Assembly (NCBI GenBank): GCA_014800785.1
Contig: JAAVFK010000021.1
Location: 12,931-55,459, forward strand
Direction of reading: 5' to 3'
DNA length: 42,529 nt
Source of the DNA: Bacteroidales bacterium
GTDB lineage: Bacteria; Bacteroidota; Bacteroidia; Bacteroidales; Muribaculaceae
Shown here: positions 1 through 11,226 of the stretch, in pieces
Position numbering within the stretch: the first letter of the stretch is position 1
How the letters are laid out: each line of letters starts with the position of its first letter
Translations under genes and position numbers: made by a program
The notes under the pieces: model-generated
Databases searched by the model: none
Seen by the model: the letters and a program-made list of their open reading frames with translations, nothing else
What the model was told of the DNA's origin: nothing

Positions 1-1929
1 GCCGCAACCACCACTTTCTGGAACTACGACGGCGAGAAGTACAAGATCAACCTTATCGACACCCCGGGACACGTTGACTTCACCGTAGAGGTTGAACGTT
101 CGCTCCGCGTCCTCGACGGCGCCGTGGCTACGTTCTGTGCCGTAGGTGGTGTTGAGCCCCAGTCTGAGACCGTTTGGCGTCAGGCTGACAAATATAACGT
201 TCCCCGTATCGGTTACGTCAACAAGATGGACCGTTCCGGCGCGAACTTCCTCGAGGTTGTACGCCAGGTGCGCGAAGTGCTCGGCGCCAACCCGCTTCCC
301 ATTCAGCTCCCGATCGGTGCTGAGGAAACCTTCAAGGGTGTGATCGACCTGATCACCATGAAGGCTCTCTTCTGGCACGACGAGACTATGGGTGCTGAAT
401 ACTCTGTTGAAGAGATCCCCGCAAACCTCCGCGAAGAGGCTGAGGAGTATCGTGACAAGATGCTCGAGACTCTCGCTGAGCTTGACGAGGCTCTGATGGA
501 GAAATATTTCGACGATCCCTCGACTATCACCGAGGATGAGATCCGCCGCGCTATCCGCAAGGGTACCCTCGCGATGGAGATCAACCCGATGCTCTGCGGT
601 TCTTCGTTCAAGAACAAGGGTGTTCAGACCCTGCTCGACGCTGTCTGCGCATATCTGCCCTCTCCCGAGGATGCAGGTGCTGTGGAAGGCCACGCTGTAG
701 GTGATCCCGACACCATCGAGACCCGCGAACCCTCTCCCGAGGCTCCCATGTCGGCTCTCGCGTTCAAGATCGCAACCGACCCCTATGTAGGTCGTCTCTG
801 CTTCTTCCGCGTTTACTCGGGTGAAATCCCCGCAGGCTCTTACGTTCTCAACACCCGTTCGGGTAAGAAGGAGCGTATCTCCCGTCTGTTCCAGATGCAC
901 TCGAACAAGCAGAATCCGAAAGAGAAGATCGGCTGTGGCGATATCGGCGCAGGCGTAGGCTTCAAGGATATCCGCACCGGTGACACCCTCTGTGCTGAAG
1001 ACGCACCCATCGTACTCGAGGCTATGGAGTTCCCCGATCCCGTGATCGGTATCGCCGTAGAGCCCAAGACTCAGAAAGACCTCGACAAGCTCGGTGTCGG
1101 CCTTCAGAAACTCGCCGAGGAGGATCCCACCTTCCGCGTGGAGACCAACGAAGAGACCGGCCAGACCGTTATTTCCGGTATGGGTGAGCTTCACCTCGAC
1201 ATCATCATCGACCGTCTTCGTCGTGAGTTCAAGGTTGAATGTAACCAGGGTCGTCCCCAGGTAACCTACAAAGAGGCTATCACCAAGCCCGTCGAGCTTC
1301 GCGAGACCTTCAAGAAGCAGACCGGTGGTCGCGGTAAGTTCGCAGACATCATCGTCCGCATCGAACCCGCCGACGAGGACTTCGAGGGTTCACTCCAGTT
1401 CATCGACGAGGTTAAGGGCGGTAACGTGCCTAAGGAATACATCCCCTCTGTACAGAAGGGCTTCCAGACCGCGATGAAGAACGGTGTGCTCGCAGGCTAT
1501 CCCGTAGAGCGCCTCAAGGTAACTCTTCTCGACGGTTCTTTCCACCCCGTCGATTCAGACCAGCTCTCGTTCGAGCTCTGCGCTATCCAGGCCTTCAAGA
1601 AGGGTTCTGAGAAGGCAGGTCCGGTGCTCATGGAGCCGATCATGAAGGTCGAGGTAGTGACTCCCGAGGAGTCAATGGGTGACGTAATCGGTGACCTTAA
1701 CAAGCGCCGTGGTCAGGTAGAGGGCATGGAAACTTCGCGTTCCGGCGCCCGTATCGTGAAGGCTAAGGCTCCTCTGGCCGAGATGTTCGGTTATGTGACT
1801 GCCCTTCGTACCATCACCTCGGGCCGTGCGACTTCAACCATGTCGTTCAGCCACTACAGCGAGGTTAGCTCCTCGATCGCCCGCAACGTTCTGGCAGAGT
1901 GTCAGGGCCGCGTCGATCTGATCAAATAA
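1..1929 (+). CDS. fusA: Elongation factor G, 5'-truncated by window edge
   Basis: Frame 1 is open from base 1 ([61 protein letters not shown]), with the G3 DTPGH motif and EF-G C-terminal sequence; stop at 1927-1929. The ORF track starts at 124 only because the true start is outside the window. Confidence 0.97.
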   Translation, partial: AATTTFWNYDGEKYKINLIDTPGHVDFTVEVERSLRVLDGAVATFCAVGGVEPQSETVWRQADKYNVPRIGYVNKMDRSGANFLEVVRQVREVLGANPLPIQLPIGAEETFKGVIDLITMKALFWHDETMGAEYSVEEIPANLREEAEEYRDKMLETLAELDEALMEKYFDDPSTITEDEIRRAIRKGTLAMEINPMLCGSSFKNKGVQTLLDAVCAYLPSPEDAGAVEGHAVGDPDTIETREPSPEAPMSALAFKIATDPYVGRLCFFRVYSGEIPAGSYVLNTRSGKKERISRLFQMHSNKQNPKEKIGCGDIGAGVGFKDIRTGDTLCAEDAPIVLEAMEFPDPVIGIAVEPKTQKDLDKLGVGLQKLAEEDPTFRVETNEETGQTVISGMGELHLDIIIDRLRREFKVECNQGRPQVTYKEAITKPVELRETFKKQTGGRGKFADIIVRIEPADEDFEGSLQFIDEVKGGNVPKEYIPSVQKGFQTAMKNGVLAGYPVERLKVTLLDGSFHPVDSDQLSFELCAIQAFKKGSEKAGPVLMEPIMKVEVVTPEESMGDVIGDLNKRRGQVEGMETSRSGARIVKAKAPLAEMFGYVTALRTITSGRATSTMSFSHYSEVSSSIARNVLAECQGRVDLIK

Positions 1930-1950
1930 TCAAAAGACAACTCCATCATA

Positions 1951-2256
1951 ATGAGCCAAAAAATTCGCATCAAACTGAAAAGTTACGATCACAATCTCGT
2001 CGACAAGTCGGCTGAGAAGATCGTGAAGACAGTAAAATCGACCGGCGCTGTTGTCAGCGGTCCCATTCCCCTGCCGACCCACAAGCGCATCTTCACCGTG
2101 AACCGCTCCACTTTCGTCAACAAGAAGAGCCGCGAGCAGTTCGAACTCTCTTCGTTCCAGCGTCTGATCGACATCTACAGCTCCACCTCCAAGACCGTGG
2201 ACGCTCTGATGAAACTGGAACTTCCCAGCGGTGTTGACGTTTCCATCAAGGTCTGA
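1951..2256 (+). CDS. rpsJ: 30S ribosomal protein S10
   Basis: [25 protein letters not shown]; follows fusA. Confidence 0.97.
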   Translation: MSQKIRIKLKSYDHNLVDKSAEKIVKTVKSTGAVVSGPIPLPTHKRIFTVNRSTFVNKKSREQFELSSFQRLIDIYSSTSKTVDALMKLELPSGVDVSIKV

Positions 2257-2310
2257 TAGGAAACAACTCCAGAAGATTCGGAACTCCGGTTCAAAAATAA
2301 ACTACAGTTT

Positions 2311-2343
2311 TCCCGGCCCCGCCGGCAACGGCGCGGGTCGGGA
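2311..2343 (+). promoter_or_regulatory. GC-rich hairpin in rpsJ-rplC spacer (candidate ribosomal protein leader)
   Basis: TCCCGGCCCCGCCG-gcaa-CGGCGCGGGTCGGGA, near-complete complementarity with a bulge; 158-bp spacer. Confidence 0.45.
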
Positions 2344-2414
2344 ATGACTGCGGACCGGACGGACGAAAACAAAAGCAAACAAAACAAAGCAACCAAAATA
2401 ACAACAAGCAAGAA

Positions 2415-3032
2415 ATGCCAGGATTATTAGGAAAGAAAATCGGAATGACATCCGTTTTCAGTGCCGACGGAAAAAATGTTCCGTGCACTGTTATCGAAGT
2501 AGGTCCTTGCGTAGTTACCCAGGTCAAGACTGTCGAAACCGACGGTTACGACGCAGTTCAGGTTGGCTTCATCGAGAAGAAAGAGAAGCACACAACCAAG
2601 CCTGAAGCCGGTCACTTCAAGAAAGCCGGCGTAGCTCCGCAGCGCCACTTGGCCGAGTTCAAGTCGTTTGAGACAGTCCCCGCTCTGGGCGACACTCTCA
2701 CTGTTGACCTCTTCCAGGAGGGTGGTTTCGTCGACGTTGTCGGCACCTCCAAGGGTAAAGGTTTCCAGGGTGTTGTAAAACGCCACGGTTTCGGCGGTGT
2801 AGGCCAGGCTACCCACGGTCAGCACAACCGTCTCCGCGCTCCCGGTTCAATCGGTGCCTGCTCGTATCCCGCAAAGGTGTTCAAGGGTCTCCGCATGGCC
2901 GGCCAGATGGGCAACGAGCGTGTGACTGTTCAGAATCTTCAGGTCATCAAAGTTCTGCCTGAGCACAATTTGTTAATGATTAAGGGCTCGATCCCCGGAG
3001 CCAAAGGTTCAATCGTTTTAGTCGAGAAATAA
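2415..3032 (+). CDS. rplC: 50S ribosomal protein L3
   Basis: [32 protein letters not shown]; synteny. Confidence 0.97.
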   Translation: MPGLLGKKIGMTSVFSADGKNVPCTVIEVGPCVVTQVKTVETDGYDAVQVGFIEKKEKHTTKPEAGHFKKAGVAPQRHLAEFKSFETVPALGDTLTVDLFQEGGFVDVVGTSKGKGFQGVVKRHGFGGVGQATHGQHNRLRAPGSIGACSYPAKVFKGLRMAGQMGNERVTVQNLQVIKVLPEHNLLMIKGSIPGAKGSIVLVEK

Positions 3033-3664
3033 TGGAAGTAGCAGTTTATAACATCAACGGTGAAGACACCGGCCGCAAGGTAGTGCTCAACGATGACGTG
3101 TTCGCACGCAACCTCGAAGAGGGCAACGCCGAACACACTATCTACCTCGACGTAAAACAGTATCTCGCGAACCAGCGCCAGGGTACCCACAAGTCAAAGG
3201 AGCGCAGCGAGGTTTCGGGTTCTACCCGTAAGCTCGGCCGTCAGAAAGGCGGCGGCGGCGCACGTCGCGGTGACATCAACTCACCCCTCCTTCGTGGCGG
3301 CGGCACAGTCTTCGGACCCCGTCCCCGTGACTATCGTTCAAAGCTCAACAAAAAGCAGAAAGCTCTTGCCCGCAAGATCGCTCTGACTTCGAAAGCAAAC
3401 GACAAACAGATCTTCGTAGTCGAAAACTTCACTTTCGACGCTCCGAAAACCAAGGACTTCCTGAAGATCGCCAAGAACTTCAAGGTAGAAGACAAGAAAG
3501 TCCTTCTCGTTTTCGCCGAGCCCAATGACAACGTACTGCTCTCAGTTCGCAACGTGCCCAACGCCCTCATGGCTCAGGCTATCGACCTGAATGCGTACAC
3601 CGTCCTCAACAACGACGCTATCCTTCTGACCGAAGGTTCCGTAGAGATCGTCAACAAATTCTAA
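3032..3664 (+). CDS. rplD: 50S ribosomal protein L4
   Basis: L4 motifs ([33 protein letters not shown]); overlaps rplC stop by 1 nt. Confidence 0.97.
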   Translation: MEVAVYNINGEDTGRKVVLNDDVFARNLEEGNAEHTIYLDVKQYLANQRQGTHKSKERSEVSGSTRKLGRQKGGGGARRGDINSPLLRGGGTVFGPRPRDYRSKLNKKQKALARKIALTSKANDKQIFVVENFTFDAPKTKDFLKIAKNFKVEDKKVLLVFAEPNDNVLLSVRNVPNALMAQAIDLNAYTVLNNDAILLTEGSVEIVNKF

Positions 3665-3684
3665 ACGAAAGGAGATCAAAGAAA

Positions 3685-3975
3685 ATGGATATCCAGATCA
3701 AACCTATCATCTCTGAAAAGGCAAACGCCTACAGCGAGAAGCAGAACTGCTACGTCTTCGCTGTTTCTCCCGACGCCAACAAGTTCCAGATCAAGGACAT
3801 CGTTGAGAAGCTCTACAACGTCCGCGTCGAGAAAGTGAACACGGCCCTCTATGCCGGCAAGCGTAAAGCACGCTACACCAAAGCCGGTCTCATCCGCGGC
3901 CAGAAACCCTCCTTCAAGAAGGCATACGTAACCGTTGCCGAAGGACAGACCATCGACTATTACAAGAACATCTAA
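3685..3975 (+). CDS. rplW: 50S ribosomal protein L23
   Basis: MDIQIKPIISEKANAYSEKQNCYVFAV; synteny. Confidence 0.96.
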   Translation: MDIQIKPIISEKANAYSEKQNCYVFAVSPDANKFQIKDIVEKLYNVRVEKVNTALYAGKRKARYTKAGLIRGQKPSFKKAYVTVAEGQTIDYYKNI

Positions 3976-3981
3976 GCAACA

Positions 3982-4809
3982 ATGGCAGTAAGAAAATTCA
4001 AGCCCACGACTCCGGGCCAAAGACACAAGGTTATTGGTGTGTTCAAAGGAACAATCACTGCTACCACACCAGAAAAGTCTCTTACGACCGGCAAACGCTC
4101 GACCGGTGGCCGTAACTCTTCAGGTCACCTCTCGACCCGCTATCGCGGCGGCGGTCACAAGAGAAAATTGCGTCTCGTCGACTTCAAGCGCACAAACGAC
4201 AACGTACCCGCAACGGTAAAGAGCATCGAATACGATCCCAACCGTTCGGCTCGTATCGCGCTTCTCTACTATGCTGACGGATCCAAGGCATACATCATCG
4301 CTCCCAACGGACTCGAGGTAGGCCAGGTTCTGATGAGCGGTCCCGAGGCCGCTCCCGAGGTAGGCAACACCCTTCCCCTCGCGAAGATCCCCGTCGGTAC
4401 ACTTATCCATTGCATCGAACTCAAGCCCGGTCAGGGTGCCTCGATGGCACGTTCTGCCGGTACGTTCGCTCAGCTTACTTCACGTGAGGGTGACTACGCG
4501 ATCATCAAGCTCCCTTCGGGCGAGACCCGCAAAGTCCTCCTGACCTGCCGCGCAACCGTAGGCGTAGTCGGCAACTCCGACCACGCACTCGAGCAGAGCG
4601 GTAAGGCAGGCCGCAGCCGCTGGCTCGGACGCCGCCCCCACAACCGTGGTGTCGTTATGAACCCTGTCGATCACCCGATGGGTGGTGGTGAAGGCCGTCA
4701 GTCCGGTGGACATCCCCGTTCGCGCACAGGTCTCTACGCCAAGGGTCTTAAGACTCGCGCTCCGAAGAAGCATTCTTCGAAGTATATCATCGAGAGAAGA
4801 AAGAAGTAA
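3982..4809 (+). CDS. rplB: 50S ribosomal protein L2
   Basis: [28 protein letters not shown] ... [12 protein letters not shown]. Confidence 0.98.
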   Translation: MAVRKFKPTTPGQRHKVIGVFKGTITATTPEKSLTTGKRSTGGRNSSGHLSTRYRGGGHKRKLRLVDFKRTNDNVPATVKSIEYDPNRSARIALLYYADGSKAYIIAPNGLEVGQVLMSGPEAAPEVGNTLPLAKIPVGTLIHCIELKPGQGASMARSAGTFAQLTSREGDYAIIKLPSGETRKVLLTCRATVGVVGNSDHALEQSGKAGRSRWLGRRPHNRGVVMNPVDHPMGGGEGRQSGGHPRSRTGLYAKGLKTRAPKKHSSKYIIERRKK

Positions 4810-4834
4810 ACTGATCATCTAAGAACAAACACAA

Positions 4835-5104
4835 ATGAGTCGTTCCCTTAAAAAAGGCCCGTTTATCAGCGTAAAGCTCGAAAAGAAAGTGGCAGCCATG
4901 GAAGAGAGCGGTAAGAAGCAGGTCATCAAGACCTGGAGCCGCGCCTCCATGATCTCTCCCGATTTCGTCGGCCACACTTTCGCAGTTCACAACGGCAACA
5001 AGTTCATCCCCGTCTACGTGACCGAGAACATGGTCGGCCACAAGCTCGGCGAGTTCGCTCCCACGCGTACTTTCCGCGGCCACGGCGGCAACAAGAAGAA
5101 ATAA
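4835..5104 (+). CDS. rpsS: 30S ribosomal protein S19
   Basis: [19 protein letters not shown]. Confidence 0.97.
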   Translation: MSRSLKKGPFISVKLEKKVAAMEESGKKQVIKTWSRASMISPDFVGHTFAVHNGNKFIPVYVTENMVGHKLGEFAPTRTFRGHGGNKKK

Positions 5105-5141
5105 ACAAGGCCCCCCAAACAAATAAAAGAACACAAACACA

Positions 5142-5546
5142 ATGGGTTTAAGAAAAAGAGAAGCAGCAGACGCTATGAAGGAGGCCCGCAAGCAGGAATA
5201 TTTCGCAAAGCTGCGTAATGTTCCCACTTCGCCCCGCAAGATGCGTCTGGTAGTAGATATGGTGCGTGGCCAGGAAGTATTCAAGGCCCTCGGAATCCTC
5301 AAGTTCTCTAACAAGGAGGCTTCCCGCCGTGTAGAAAAGCTCCTCCGTTCGGCAATCGCCAACTGGGAGCAGAAAAACGAACGCAAAGCCGAGGCAGGCG
5401 AGCTCTACGTGAAGACTATCTTCGTAGACGCAGCTCCCATGCTGAAGCGCCTCCGCCCCGCTCCGCAGGGCCGTGGATACCGTATCCGCAAGCGTTCAAA
5501 TCATGTGACTATCTTCGTTGATTCAATCGAAAACAAAAATGCTTAA
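5142..5546 (+). CDS. rplV: 50S ribosomal protein L22
   Basis: [23 protein letters not shown]. Confidence 0.96.
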   Translation: MGLRKREAADAMKEARKQEYFAKLRNVPTSPRKMRLVVDMVRGQEVFKALGILKFSNKEASRRVEKLLRSAIANWEQKNERKAEAGELYVKTIFVDAAPMLKRLRPAPQGRGYRIRKRSNHVTIFVDSIENKNA

Positions 5547-5551
5547 TCAAG

Positions 5552-6289
5552 ATGGGACAGAAAGTAAATCCGATCGCTAACCGTCTCGGTGTCATCCGTG
5601 GATGGGATTCCAACTGGTATGGCGGCAAGAAGTACGGCGAGACCCTTCTCGAGGACTCGAAAATCCGTAAATTCCTCCGCACCCAGCTTGCTAAAGCAAG
5701 CGTTTCTCGCATCATCATCGAACGTACGCTCAAGATGGTCACCGTAACCATCTGCACCAACCGTCCCGGTATGATCATCGGTAAGGGTGGTAAGGATGTA
5801 GAGGTTCTCAAAGAGGCTCTCAAGAAACTGACCGACAAGGAAGTTCAGATCAATATTCACGAAATCAAGCGCCCCGAGCTCGACGCAGAGCTTGTAGCCA
5901 TGAACATCGCCCGTCAGATCGAAAACCGCGTAGCTTACCGCCGCGCTGTCAAGATGGCTATCCAGTCGACGATGCGCATGGGTGCCGAGGGCATCAAGGT
6001 TCAGGTTTCAGGTCGTCTCAACGGCGCCGAGATCGCACGTTCCGAGATGTTCAAGGAGGGTCGCACACCGCTCCACACGCTCCGTGCCGACATCGACTAC
6101 GCTCTCGTAGAGGCGCTCACCAAAGTCGGTATCCTCGGTATCAAGGTGTGGATCTGCCGTGGTGAGATCTATGGCAAGAAAGAACTCACTCCCTCTTACG
6201 CCATCGGCCAGAAGGAGCAGGGTGGCTCTCGCCAGCAGAACGACCGTCGCAAAGGCGGTTTCCGCAAGAACAGAAACAACAACCGATAA
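5552..6289 (+). CDS. rpsC: 30S ribosomal protein S3
   Basis: [29 protein letters not shown] ... KH motif [12 protein letters not shown]. Confidence 0.97.
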   Translation: MGQKVNPIANRLGVIRGWDSNWYGGKKYGETLLEDSKIRKFLRTQLAKASVSRIIIERTLKMVTVTICTNRPGMIIGKGGKDVEVLKEALKKLTDKEVQINIHEIKRPELDAELVAMNIARQIENRVAYRRAVKMAIQSTMRMGAEGIKVQVSGRLNGAEIARSEMFKEGRTPLHTLRADIDYALVEALTKVGILGIKVWICRGEIYGKKELTPSYAIGQKEQGGSRQQNDRRKGGFRKNRNNNR

Positions 6290-6308
6290 GAAACGCTCAT
6301 AGAGACAT

Positions 6309-6740
6309 ATGTTACAGCCTAAGAAAACCAAATTCCGCCGCGCCCAAAAAGGCCGCATGAAAGGCGAGGCTCAGCGCGGAAACCAGCTCGCTTTCGGCTC
6401 GTTCGGTATCAAGACTCTCGAGTCTAAGTGGATCACCGGCCGTCAGATCGAGGCAGCCCGTATCGCCGTGACACGCTATATGCAGCGTCAGGGTCAGATC
6501 TGGATCCGTATCTTCCCCGATAAACCCATCACCAAGAAGCCTGCAGAGGTACGTATGGGTAAAGGTAAAGGTAACCCCGAAGGTTTCGTTGCGCCTGTTA
6601 CTCCGGGACGTATCCTTCTCGAGGTCGAAGGCGTAAGCTACGACATCGCTAAGGAAGCACTCCGTCTGGCAGCCCAGAAACTTCCTGTGATCACCAAGTT
6701 CGTGGTTCGCCGCGACTACGATCCCAGCCAGAACGTCTAA
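6309..6740 (+). CDS. rplP: 50S ribosomal protein L16
   Basis: [30 protein letters not shown]. Confidence 0.97.
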   Translation: MLQPKKTKFRRAQKGRMKGEAQRGNQLAFGSFGIKTLESKWITGRQIEAARIAVTRYMQRQGQIWIRIFPDKPITKKPAEVRMGKGKGNPEGFVAPVTPGRILLEVEGVSYDIAKEALRLAAQKLPVITKFVVRRDYDPSQNV

Positions 6741-6747
6741 AATATGA

Positions 6748-6797
6748 TTTCAGCCGGAGCCGGATGAAAAAATCCGGTTCCGACTGAAAATTTTTTT
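6748..6797 (+). terminator. Intrinsic terminator/attenuator inside the S10-spc operon
   Basis: TTTCAGCCGGAGCCGGAT-gaaaaa-ATCCGGTTCCGACTGAAA followed by A-TTTTTTT: 18-bp stem with one mismatch and one G-U, 7 nt after the rplP stop codon. Confidence 0.85.
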
Positions 6798-6964
6798 GCC
6801 CCGGCATACAATAAGAGTGCCGTGGCTGACGTTATGAAAAATGGCTGTGTGTGCCACGCCCGGACCCGAACGAAGCCGAATCGTCTGAACCTCGGTTTTA
6901 AGACACCGCGCTTCTGGAAGTGAAGAGCAGGGCAGATGCAGATCAAAATAACAATAATTCAACA

Positions 6965-7183
6965 ATGAAAAAGGAAGAAATCAAGGAATTAAGCATTCCG
7001 GAACTCAAGGCCCGCATCGAGGCTGCCGAGAAGGCTTATCGTGAATTGAAAGTAACGCACGCGATTGCTCCCGTAGCCGATCCCTCTAAGATCACAAAAG
7101 ACCGCAAGGAGATCGCCCGCTTGAAAACCGTGTTGCGTCAGAAGGAAATCGCTGCTGTTGCAGCTGAAGCTTCTGCAAACTAA
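6965..7183 (+). CDS. rpmC: 50S ribosomal protein L29
   Basis: MKKEEIKELSIPELKARIEAAEKAYRELK; internal ATG at 6965 preferred over the ORF start at 6920. Confidence 0.93.
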   Translation: MKKEEIKELSIPELKARIEAAEKAYRELKVTHAIAPVADPSKITKDRKEIARLKTVLRQKEIAAVAAEASAN

Positions 7184-7207
7184 TCCCCATCAAAGTATCG
7201 CAGAAAA

Positions 7208-7468
7208 ATGGAAGAAAAAAGACATTTGAGAAAAGAAAGAATCGGGGTTGTTTCGAGCAACAAGTGCGACAAGACAATCACTGTCGAGATCAAGTGGAAA
7301 GAGAAACACCCGATCTACGGTAAGTTCGTCAACAAGACGAAAAAGTACCATGCCCATGACGAGAACAACGAATGCTCGATCGGCGACACCGTTCGTCTGA
7401 TGGAGACTCGCCCTCTGAGCAAGACCAAGAGATGGAGACTTGTTGAAATAATCGAAAAAGTGAAGTAA
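7208..7468 (+). CDS. rpsQ: 30S ribosomal protein S17
   Basis: [32 protein letters not shown]. Confidence 0.97.
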   Translation: MEEKRHLRKERIGVVSSNKCDKTITVEIKWKEKHPIYGKFVNKTKKYHAHDENNECSIGDTVRLMETRPLSKTKRWRLVEIIEKVK

Positions 7469-7469
7469 T

Positions 7470-7835
7470 ATGATCCAGAGTGAATCGCGTTTAACAGTTG
7501 CAGACAACAGTGGTGCAAAAGAAGCACTCTGCATTCATGTACTCGGCGGCACAGGTCGTCGCTACGCTTCGGTAGGTGACATCATCGTAGTTACCGTCAA
7601 AAGCACCATCCCCCAGTCGGACGTAAAGAAAGGCACCGTTTCGAAGGCTGTCGTTGTACGCACGAAGAAGGAGATCCGTCGTCCCGACGGTTCATACATC
7701 CGTTTCGACGACAACGCATGCGTTCTTCTTAACAACGCCGGCGAACTCCGCGGCACCCGTATCTTCGGCCCCGTCGCTCGTGAGCTTCGTAACACAAACA
7801 TGAAAATCGTTTCACTGGCACCCGAAGTGCTCTAA
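7470..7835 (+). CDS. rplN: 50S ribosomal protein L14
   Basis: [27 protein letters not shown]. Confidence 0.98.
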   Translation: MIQSESRLTVADNSGAKEALCIHVLGGTGRRYASVGDIIVVTVKSTIPQSDVKKGTVSKAVVVRTKKEIRRPDGSYIRFDDNACVLLNNAGELRGTRIFGPVARELRNTNMKIVSLAPEVL

Positions 7836-7848
7836 ACCGTAGATAAAC

Positions 7849-8169
7849 ATGGCTAAATTACACATCAAGAAGGGTGACATGGTCGCCGCCATCGCCGGTG
7901 ACGACAAAGGTAAGACCGGCCGTGTCCTCGAAGTGCTCCCCAAGAAGGGCCGCGCTATCGTGGAAGGTCTCAACATCGTCAAGAAAAGCACCAAGCCCAA
8001 CGCCAAATATCCCCAGGGTGGTATTGTTGAAGTGGAGGCTCCCATCTCCATCTCCAACCTTAACGTACTCGACCCCAAGACCGGCAAGCCCACCCGTATC
8101 GGCCGCCGTCTGAATGAGGCCGGAAAACTGGTCCGTTATTCTAAAAAATCAGGAGAGGAGATCAAGTAA
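7849..8169 (+). CDS. rplX: 50S ribosomal protein L24
   Basis: KOW-type [37 protein letters not shown]. Confidence 0.97.
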   Translation: MAKLHIKKGDMVAAIAGDDKGKTGRVLEVLPKKGRAIVEGLNIVKKSTKPNAKYPQGGIVEVEAPISISNLNVLDPKTGKPTRIGRRLNEAGKLVRYSKKSGEEIK

Positions 8170-8717
8170 TGAGCAGCACAACACTCGCAAAAGACTATAA
8201 GGAGCGTATCGTTCCCGAACTCACCGAAGAGTTCAAATATACTACCCCCATGCAGGTTCCGCGCCTCGAGAAGATCGTGATCAACCAGGGTCTCGGCGCT
8301 GCAACCCAGGATAAGAAACTCATCGAGACCGCTATCAACGAGCTCACCGCCATCACCGGCCAGAAAGCCGTTCCCACCGTCTCGAAGAAGGATATCGCCA
8401 GCTTCAAGCTGCGTAAGAAAATGCCGATCGGCGCTATGGTAACCCTGCGTCGTGAAAAGATGTACGAATTCCTGGAGCGTCTCGTTCGCGTGGCTCTTCC
8501 CCGAATCCGTGACTTCAAGGGCATCAACGCCAAGCTCGACGGCCGTGGCAACTACACCCTCGGCATCACCGAGCAGATCATCTTCCCCGAAATCAACATC
8601 GACAGCGTGCCCAACATCAAGGGTATGAACATCACTTTCGTGACTTCTGCCGACACCGACGAGGAAGGCTTCGCTCTGCTCAAGAAGTTCGGCCTCCCCT
8701 TCAAGAAAGAGAACTAA
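8169..8717 (+). CDS. rplE: 50S ribosomal protein L5
   Basis: [35 protein letters not shown]; overlaps rplX by 1 nt. Confidence 0.97.
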   Translation: MSSTTLAKDYKERIVPELTEEFKYTTPMQVPRLEKIVINQGLGAATQDKKLIETAINELTAITGQKAVPTVSKKDIASFKLRKKMPIGAMVTLRREKMYEFLERLVRVALPRIRDFKGINAKLDGRGNYTLGITEQIIFPEINIDSVPNIKGMNITFVTSADTDEEGFALLKKFGLPFKKEN

Positions 8718-8753
8718 TCATCTTCAACAAAGAATTTTTTATCCGCACACAAT

Positions 8754-9056
8754 ATGGCAAAAGAATCAATGAAAGCGCGTGAGGTGAAGCGTCAGCGCAT
8801 GGTAGCCAAGTATGCCGAGAAGAAAGCCGCCCTCAAAAAGGCTGCTCTTGCCGACGAAAACGGCAATATCGACTACGAGGCCCTCACCAAACTTCAGAAG
8901 CTCCCGAAGAACGCTTCGAAAGTTCGCCTCCACAACCGCTGCACCATCACCGGCCGTCCGAAAGGCTTCATGCGTCAGTTCGGCATCTCTCGTATTCAGT
9001 TCCGTGAGATGGCATCTGCCGGTCTGATTCCCGGTGTTAAGAAAGCCAGCTGGTAA
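8754..9056 (+). CDS. rpsN: 30S ribosomal protein S14 (Zn-independent type, no CxxC)
   Basis: [29 protein letters not shown] ... [22 protein letters not shown]. Confidence 0.97.
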   Translation: MAKESMKAREVKRQRMVAKYAEKKAALKKAALADENGNIDYEALTKLQKLPKNASKVRLHNRCTITGRPKGFMRQFGISRIQFREMASAGLIPGVKKASW

Positions 9057-9103
9057 TCTTAGAAACGACGATGTCGGTCTGTCCGGCATCCCGACAATAT
9101 CGT

Positions 9104-9145
9104 CACCCCGCCTCCGCTTTCGGAAGCGGGGTGATTCTGTTTCTT
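9104..9145 (+). terminator. Hairpin terminator after rpsN; stem sequence repeated in tandem
   Basis: CACCCCGC-cTCCG-cttt-CGGAa-GCGGGGTG then ATTCTGTTTCTT. The 22-nt core gcctccgctttcggaagcgggg (9110-9131) recurs exactly at 9155-9176, followed by cgatcctctttta. Confidence 0.65.
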
Positions 9146-9204
9146 ATCGTTCATGCCTCCGCTTTCGGAAGCGGGGCGATCCTCTTTTATTCAAGAAAAC
9201 TTAA

Positions 9205-10911
9205 ATGAAATTTAAGCGCATCAAGGAGTTTTTTCATCGGATATTCACGCCGGAGACCGTCTTCTTCGGGTTTCTGATTCTGCTGTTGATACCGAATATA
9301 CTTCTCAGCTATACTGAGAATCTGAAGCCCGTGGCGGTCGCGGCCAATATACTCGCGCCCCTCGGAGTCTACGCCTTCCTGATGACGCTGTCCAAGAACC
9401 TCGGGCGATCGATGTGGATATTCCTGCCGATCGTTCTGCTGGCTATTACCCAGATTGTTCTTCTCACTCTTTACGGGCGCTCGGTCATAGCGGTCGATAT
9501 GTTCCTGAACATCACCACAACGAATGGTGAGGAGAGCGGTGAGCTATTCGGGAGCATATTCCCCATCATCGTTCTGGTCGCCATGTTGTATCTTCCTTCT
9601 CTAATTGTGGGAGTGTGGATGTGGAAGAAAAACATACATCTGCCATCCATGTTTCGAAGGTACATGAGAATTATCTCCATGATTGTAGCATTGAACGGAA
9701 TCGCATGCGGATTCATAGCCGGCGCGACTGATCATGCCTACTCGATGAGGAATGATCTCTATCCCGTGAACGCTGCCTATAACATGACGCTCGCAGCCAA
9801 GCACAGCTACCGGATAGCTGACCATGAAGATGCGGTCCGTGACTTCAGATTTGATGCTGTCTGTCATAGGCCCGACTCTCTAAAGGAATTATATGTAATA
9901 GTAATAGGGGAGACCTCACGAGCGGACAACTGGCAGGTCTGCGGCTACACGCGTGAAACGAATCCCCTGCTCTCGAAACGGACCGATCTTCTTGCGTTTC
10001 GGAAAGCTCTCAGCGAATCGAATACGACACACAAAAGCGTGCCTCTTCTTCTTTCGCATCTGACTGCAGAAAACTATGGCGACTCCATCTATAATGTCCG
10101 CAGTATAATCACCGCCTTCAAGGAGGCCGGATACTCTACCGCCTTCATTTCAAATCAGACCCCCAACAACTCGTTCATCCAATTCTTTGGAGAGGAGGCT
10201 GACGACATAGACTACATCTGTCAACACGGATCGCATTGTGACACGGATCTGCTGCCACATCTTGACAAGTTGCTTGAAAAGGGGAACAGACGACAGCTGG
10301 TGATCATTCATGGCTACGGATCGCATTTCAGCTATCGAGACCGTTATCCGAGATCGGAAGCGCATTTCGTACCGGACACCTACAAGGAGATGGGTGTGCA
10401 GTGGAAGGCCGAGCTGATAAATGCCTATGACAACTCGATACTCATGACGGACCGTTTGCTTGACGGCGTGATTGAGCGGCTTGAAAACTCCGGCGCCGAT
10501 CTTTCGGCCATGATATTCACCGCTGACCACGGCGAGGATCTCTACGACGACGGCCGAGGGCTGCTTCTTCACTCGTCGCCATGTCCGACCTTCTACCAGC
10601 TTCACGTCCCCTTTCTCGTCTGGCTCTCTCCCGGATTTGCAGACGAACCGACCGGTGTAAGAAAGAACCTGACAGCCAATATCAACTCAGGACTCTCGTC
10701 AAGCCTGAGCCTGTTCGACACGGCAATGGATATAGCCGCCATAACCACCGCGCGTTCGCCGTTGAGATGGTCACTCGCGCGTCCCGACTACTCCGCACCG
10801 TCCCGATGCTATCTCAATGACCACAACCATTCGGTGACCCTGCGTCAGAGCGGATTCATAGACATAGATTTCAGGCATCTTGACGATATGGAGAGTGGCA
10901 AAAGTCGGTGA
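9205..10911 (+). CDS. EptA/phosphoethanolamine transferase-like membrane sulfatase-fold enzyme
   Basis: N-terminal TM helices; VIVIGETSRADNWQVCGYTRETNP (nucleophile-Thr motif), TTHKSVPLLLSHLT, IFTADHGEDLYDDGRGLLLHSSP metal-site motif. Confidence 0.88.
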   Translation: MKFKRIKEFFHRIFTPETVFFGFLILLLIPNILLSYTENLKPVAVAANILAPLGVYAFLMTLSKNLGRSMWIFLPIVLLAITQIVLLTLYGRSVIAVDMFLNITTTNGEESGELFGSIFPIIVLVAMLYLPSLIVGVWMWKKNIHLPSMFRRYMRIISMIVALNGIACGFIAGATDHAYSMRNDLYPVNAAYNMTLAAKHSYRIADHEDAVRDFRFDAVCHRPDSLKELYVIVIGETSRADNWQVCGYTRETNPLLSKRTDLLAFRKALSESNTTHKSVPLLLSHLTAENYGDSIYNVRSIITAFKEAGYSTAFISNQTPNNSFIQFFGEEADDIDYICQHGSHCDTDLLPHLDKLLEKGNRRQLVIIHGYGSHFSYRDRYPRSEAHFVPDTYKEMGVQWKAELINAYDNSILMTDRLLDGVIERLENSGADLSAMIFTADHGEDLYDDGRGLLLHSSPCPTFYQLHVPFLVWLSPGFADEPTGVRKNLTANINSGLSSSLSLFDTAMDIAAITTARSPLRWSLARPDYSAPSRCYLNDHNHSVTLRQSGFIDIDFRHLDDMESGKSR

Positions 10912-10965
10912 AAAGGGGAATCAGACTAAAAAATCATTAAAATTATGAATTTTAGCGCCGAAAAA

Positions 10966-10997
10966 TTTGTCTAAGTGAGTGATTTTTGCTAATTTCG
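10966..10997 (+). promoter_or_regulatory. Candidate Bacteroidetes primary-sigma promoter for rpsH onward
   Basis: TTTG-N20-TAATTTCG (consensus TTTG / TAnnTTTG, one mismatch in -7). Confidence 0.5.
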
Positions 10998-11012
10998 CGG
11001 CGTAAAGTGATC

Positions 11013-11046
11013 ATTGCGCCCATGTCGTGACATGTATAGCGCAAAT
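11013..11046 (+). promoter_or_regulatory. Structured rpsH leader hairpin
   Basis: TTGCGC-c-CATGTC-gt-GACATG-tata-GCGCAA nested stem, between the predicted promoter and rpsH. Confidence 0.5.
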
Positions 11047-11226
11047 CTGCTGAAAGGGTCGCTTCCGGTTTCGGGATGTCCAATGGGGTGGACACGAAGA
11101 TGCCGGTGGTGGCGTTTGATGCAGACTTTGTGTGTATAAGTCGGTGACAATGAGTCGACAATGGTGCTTTTACAAGAGAGTATTAAATATTGTCCGGTAC
11201 ATCCGGATCAATTTAACAACACAACA

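Noticed and set aside
9205-10911. EptA-like gene as a transposon cargo
   Set aside because: No transposase, terminal inverted repeats or target duplication at its ends; the 22-nt repeat upstream is two copies of a terminator stem on one side only.
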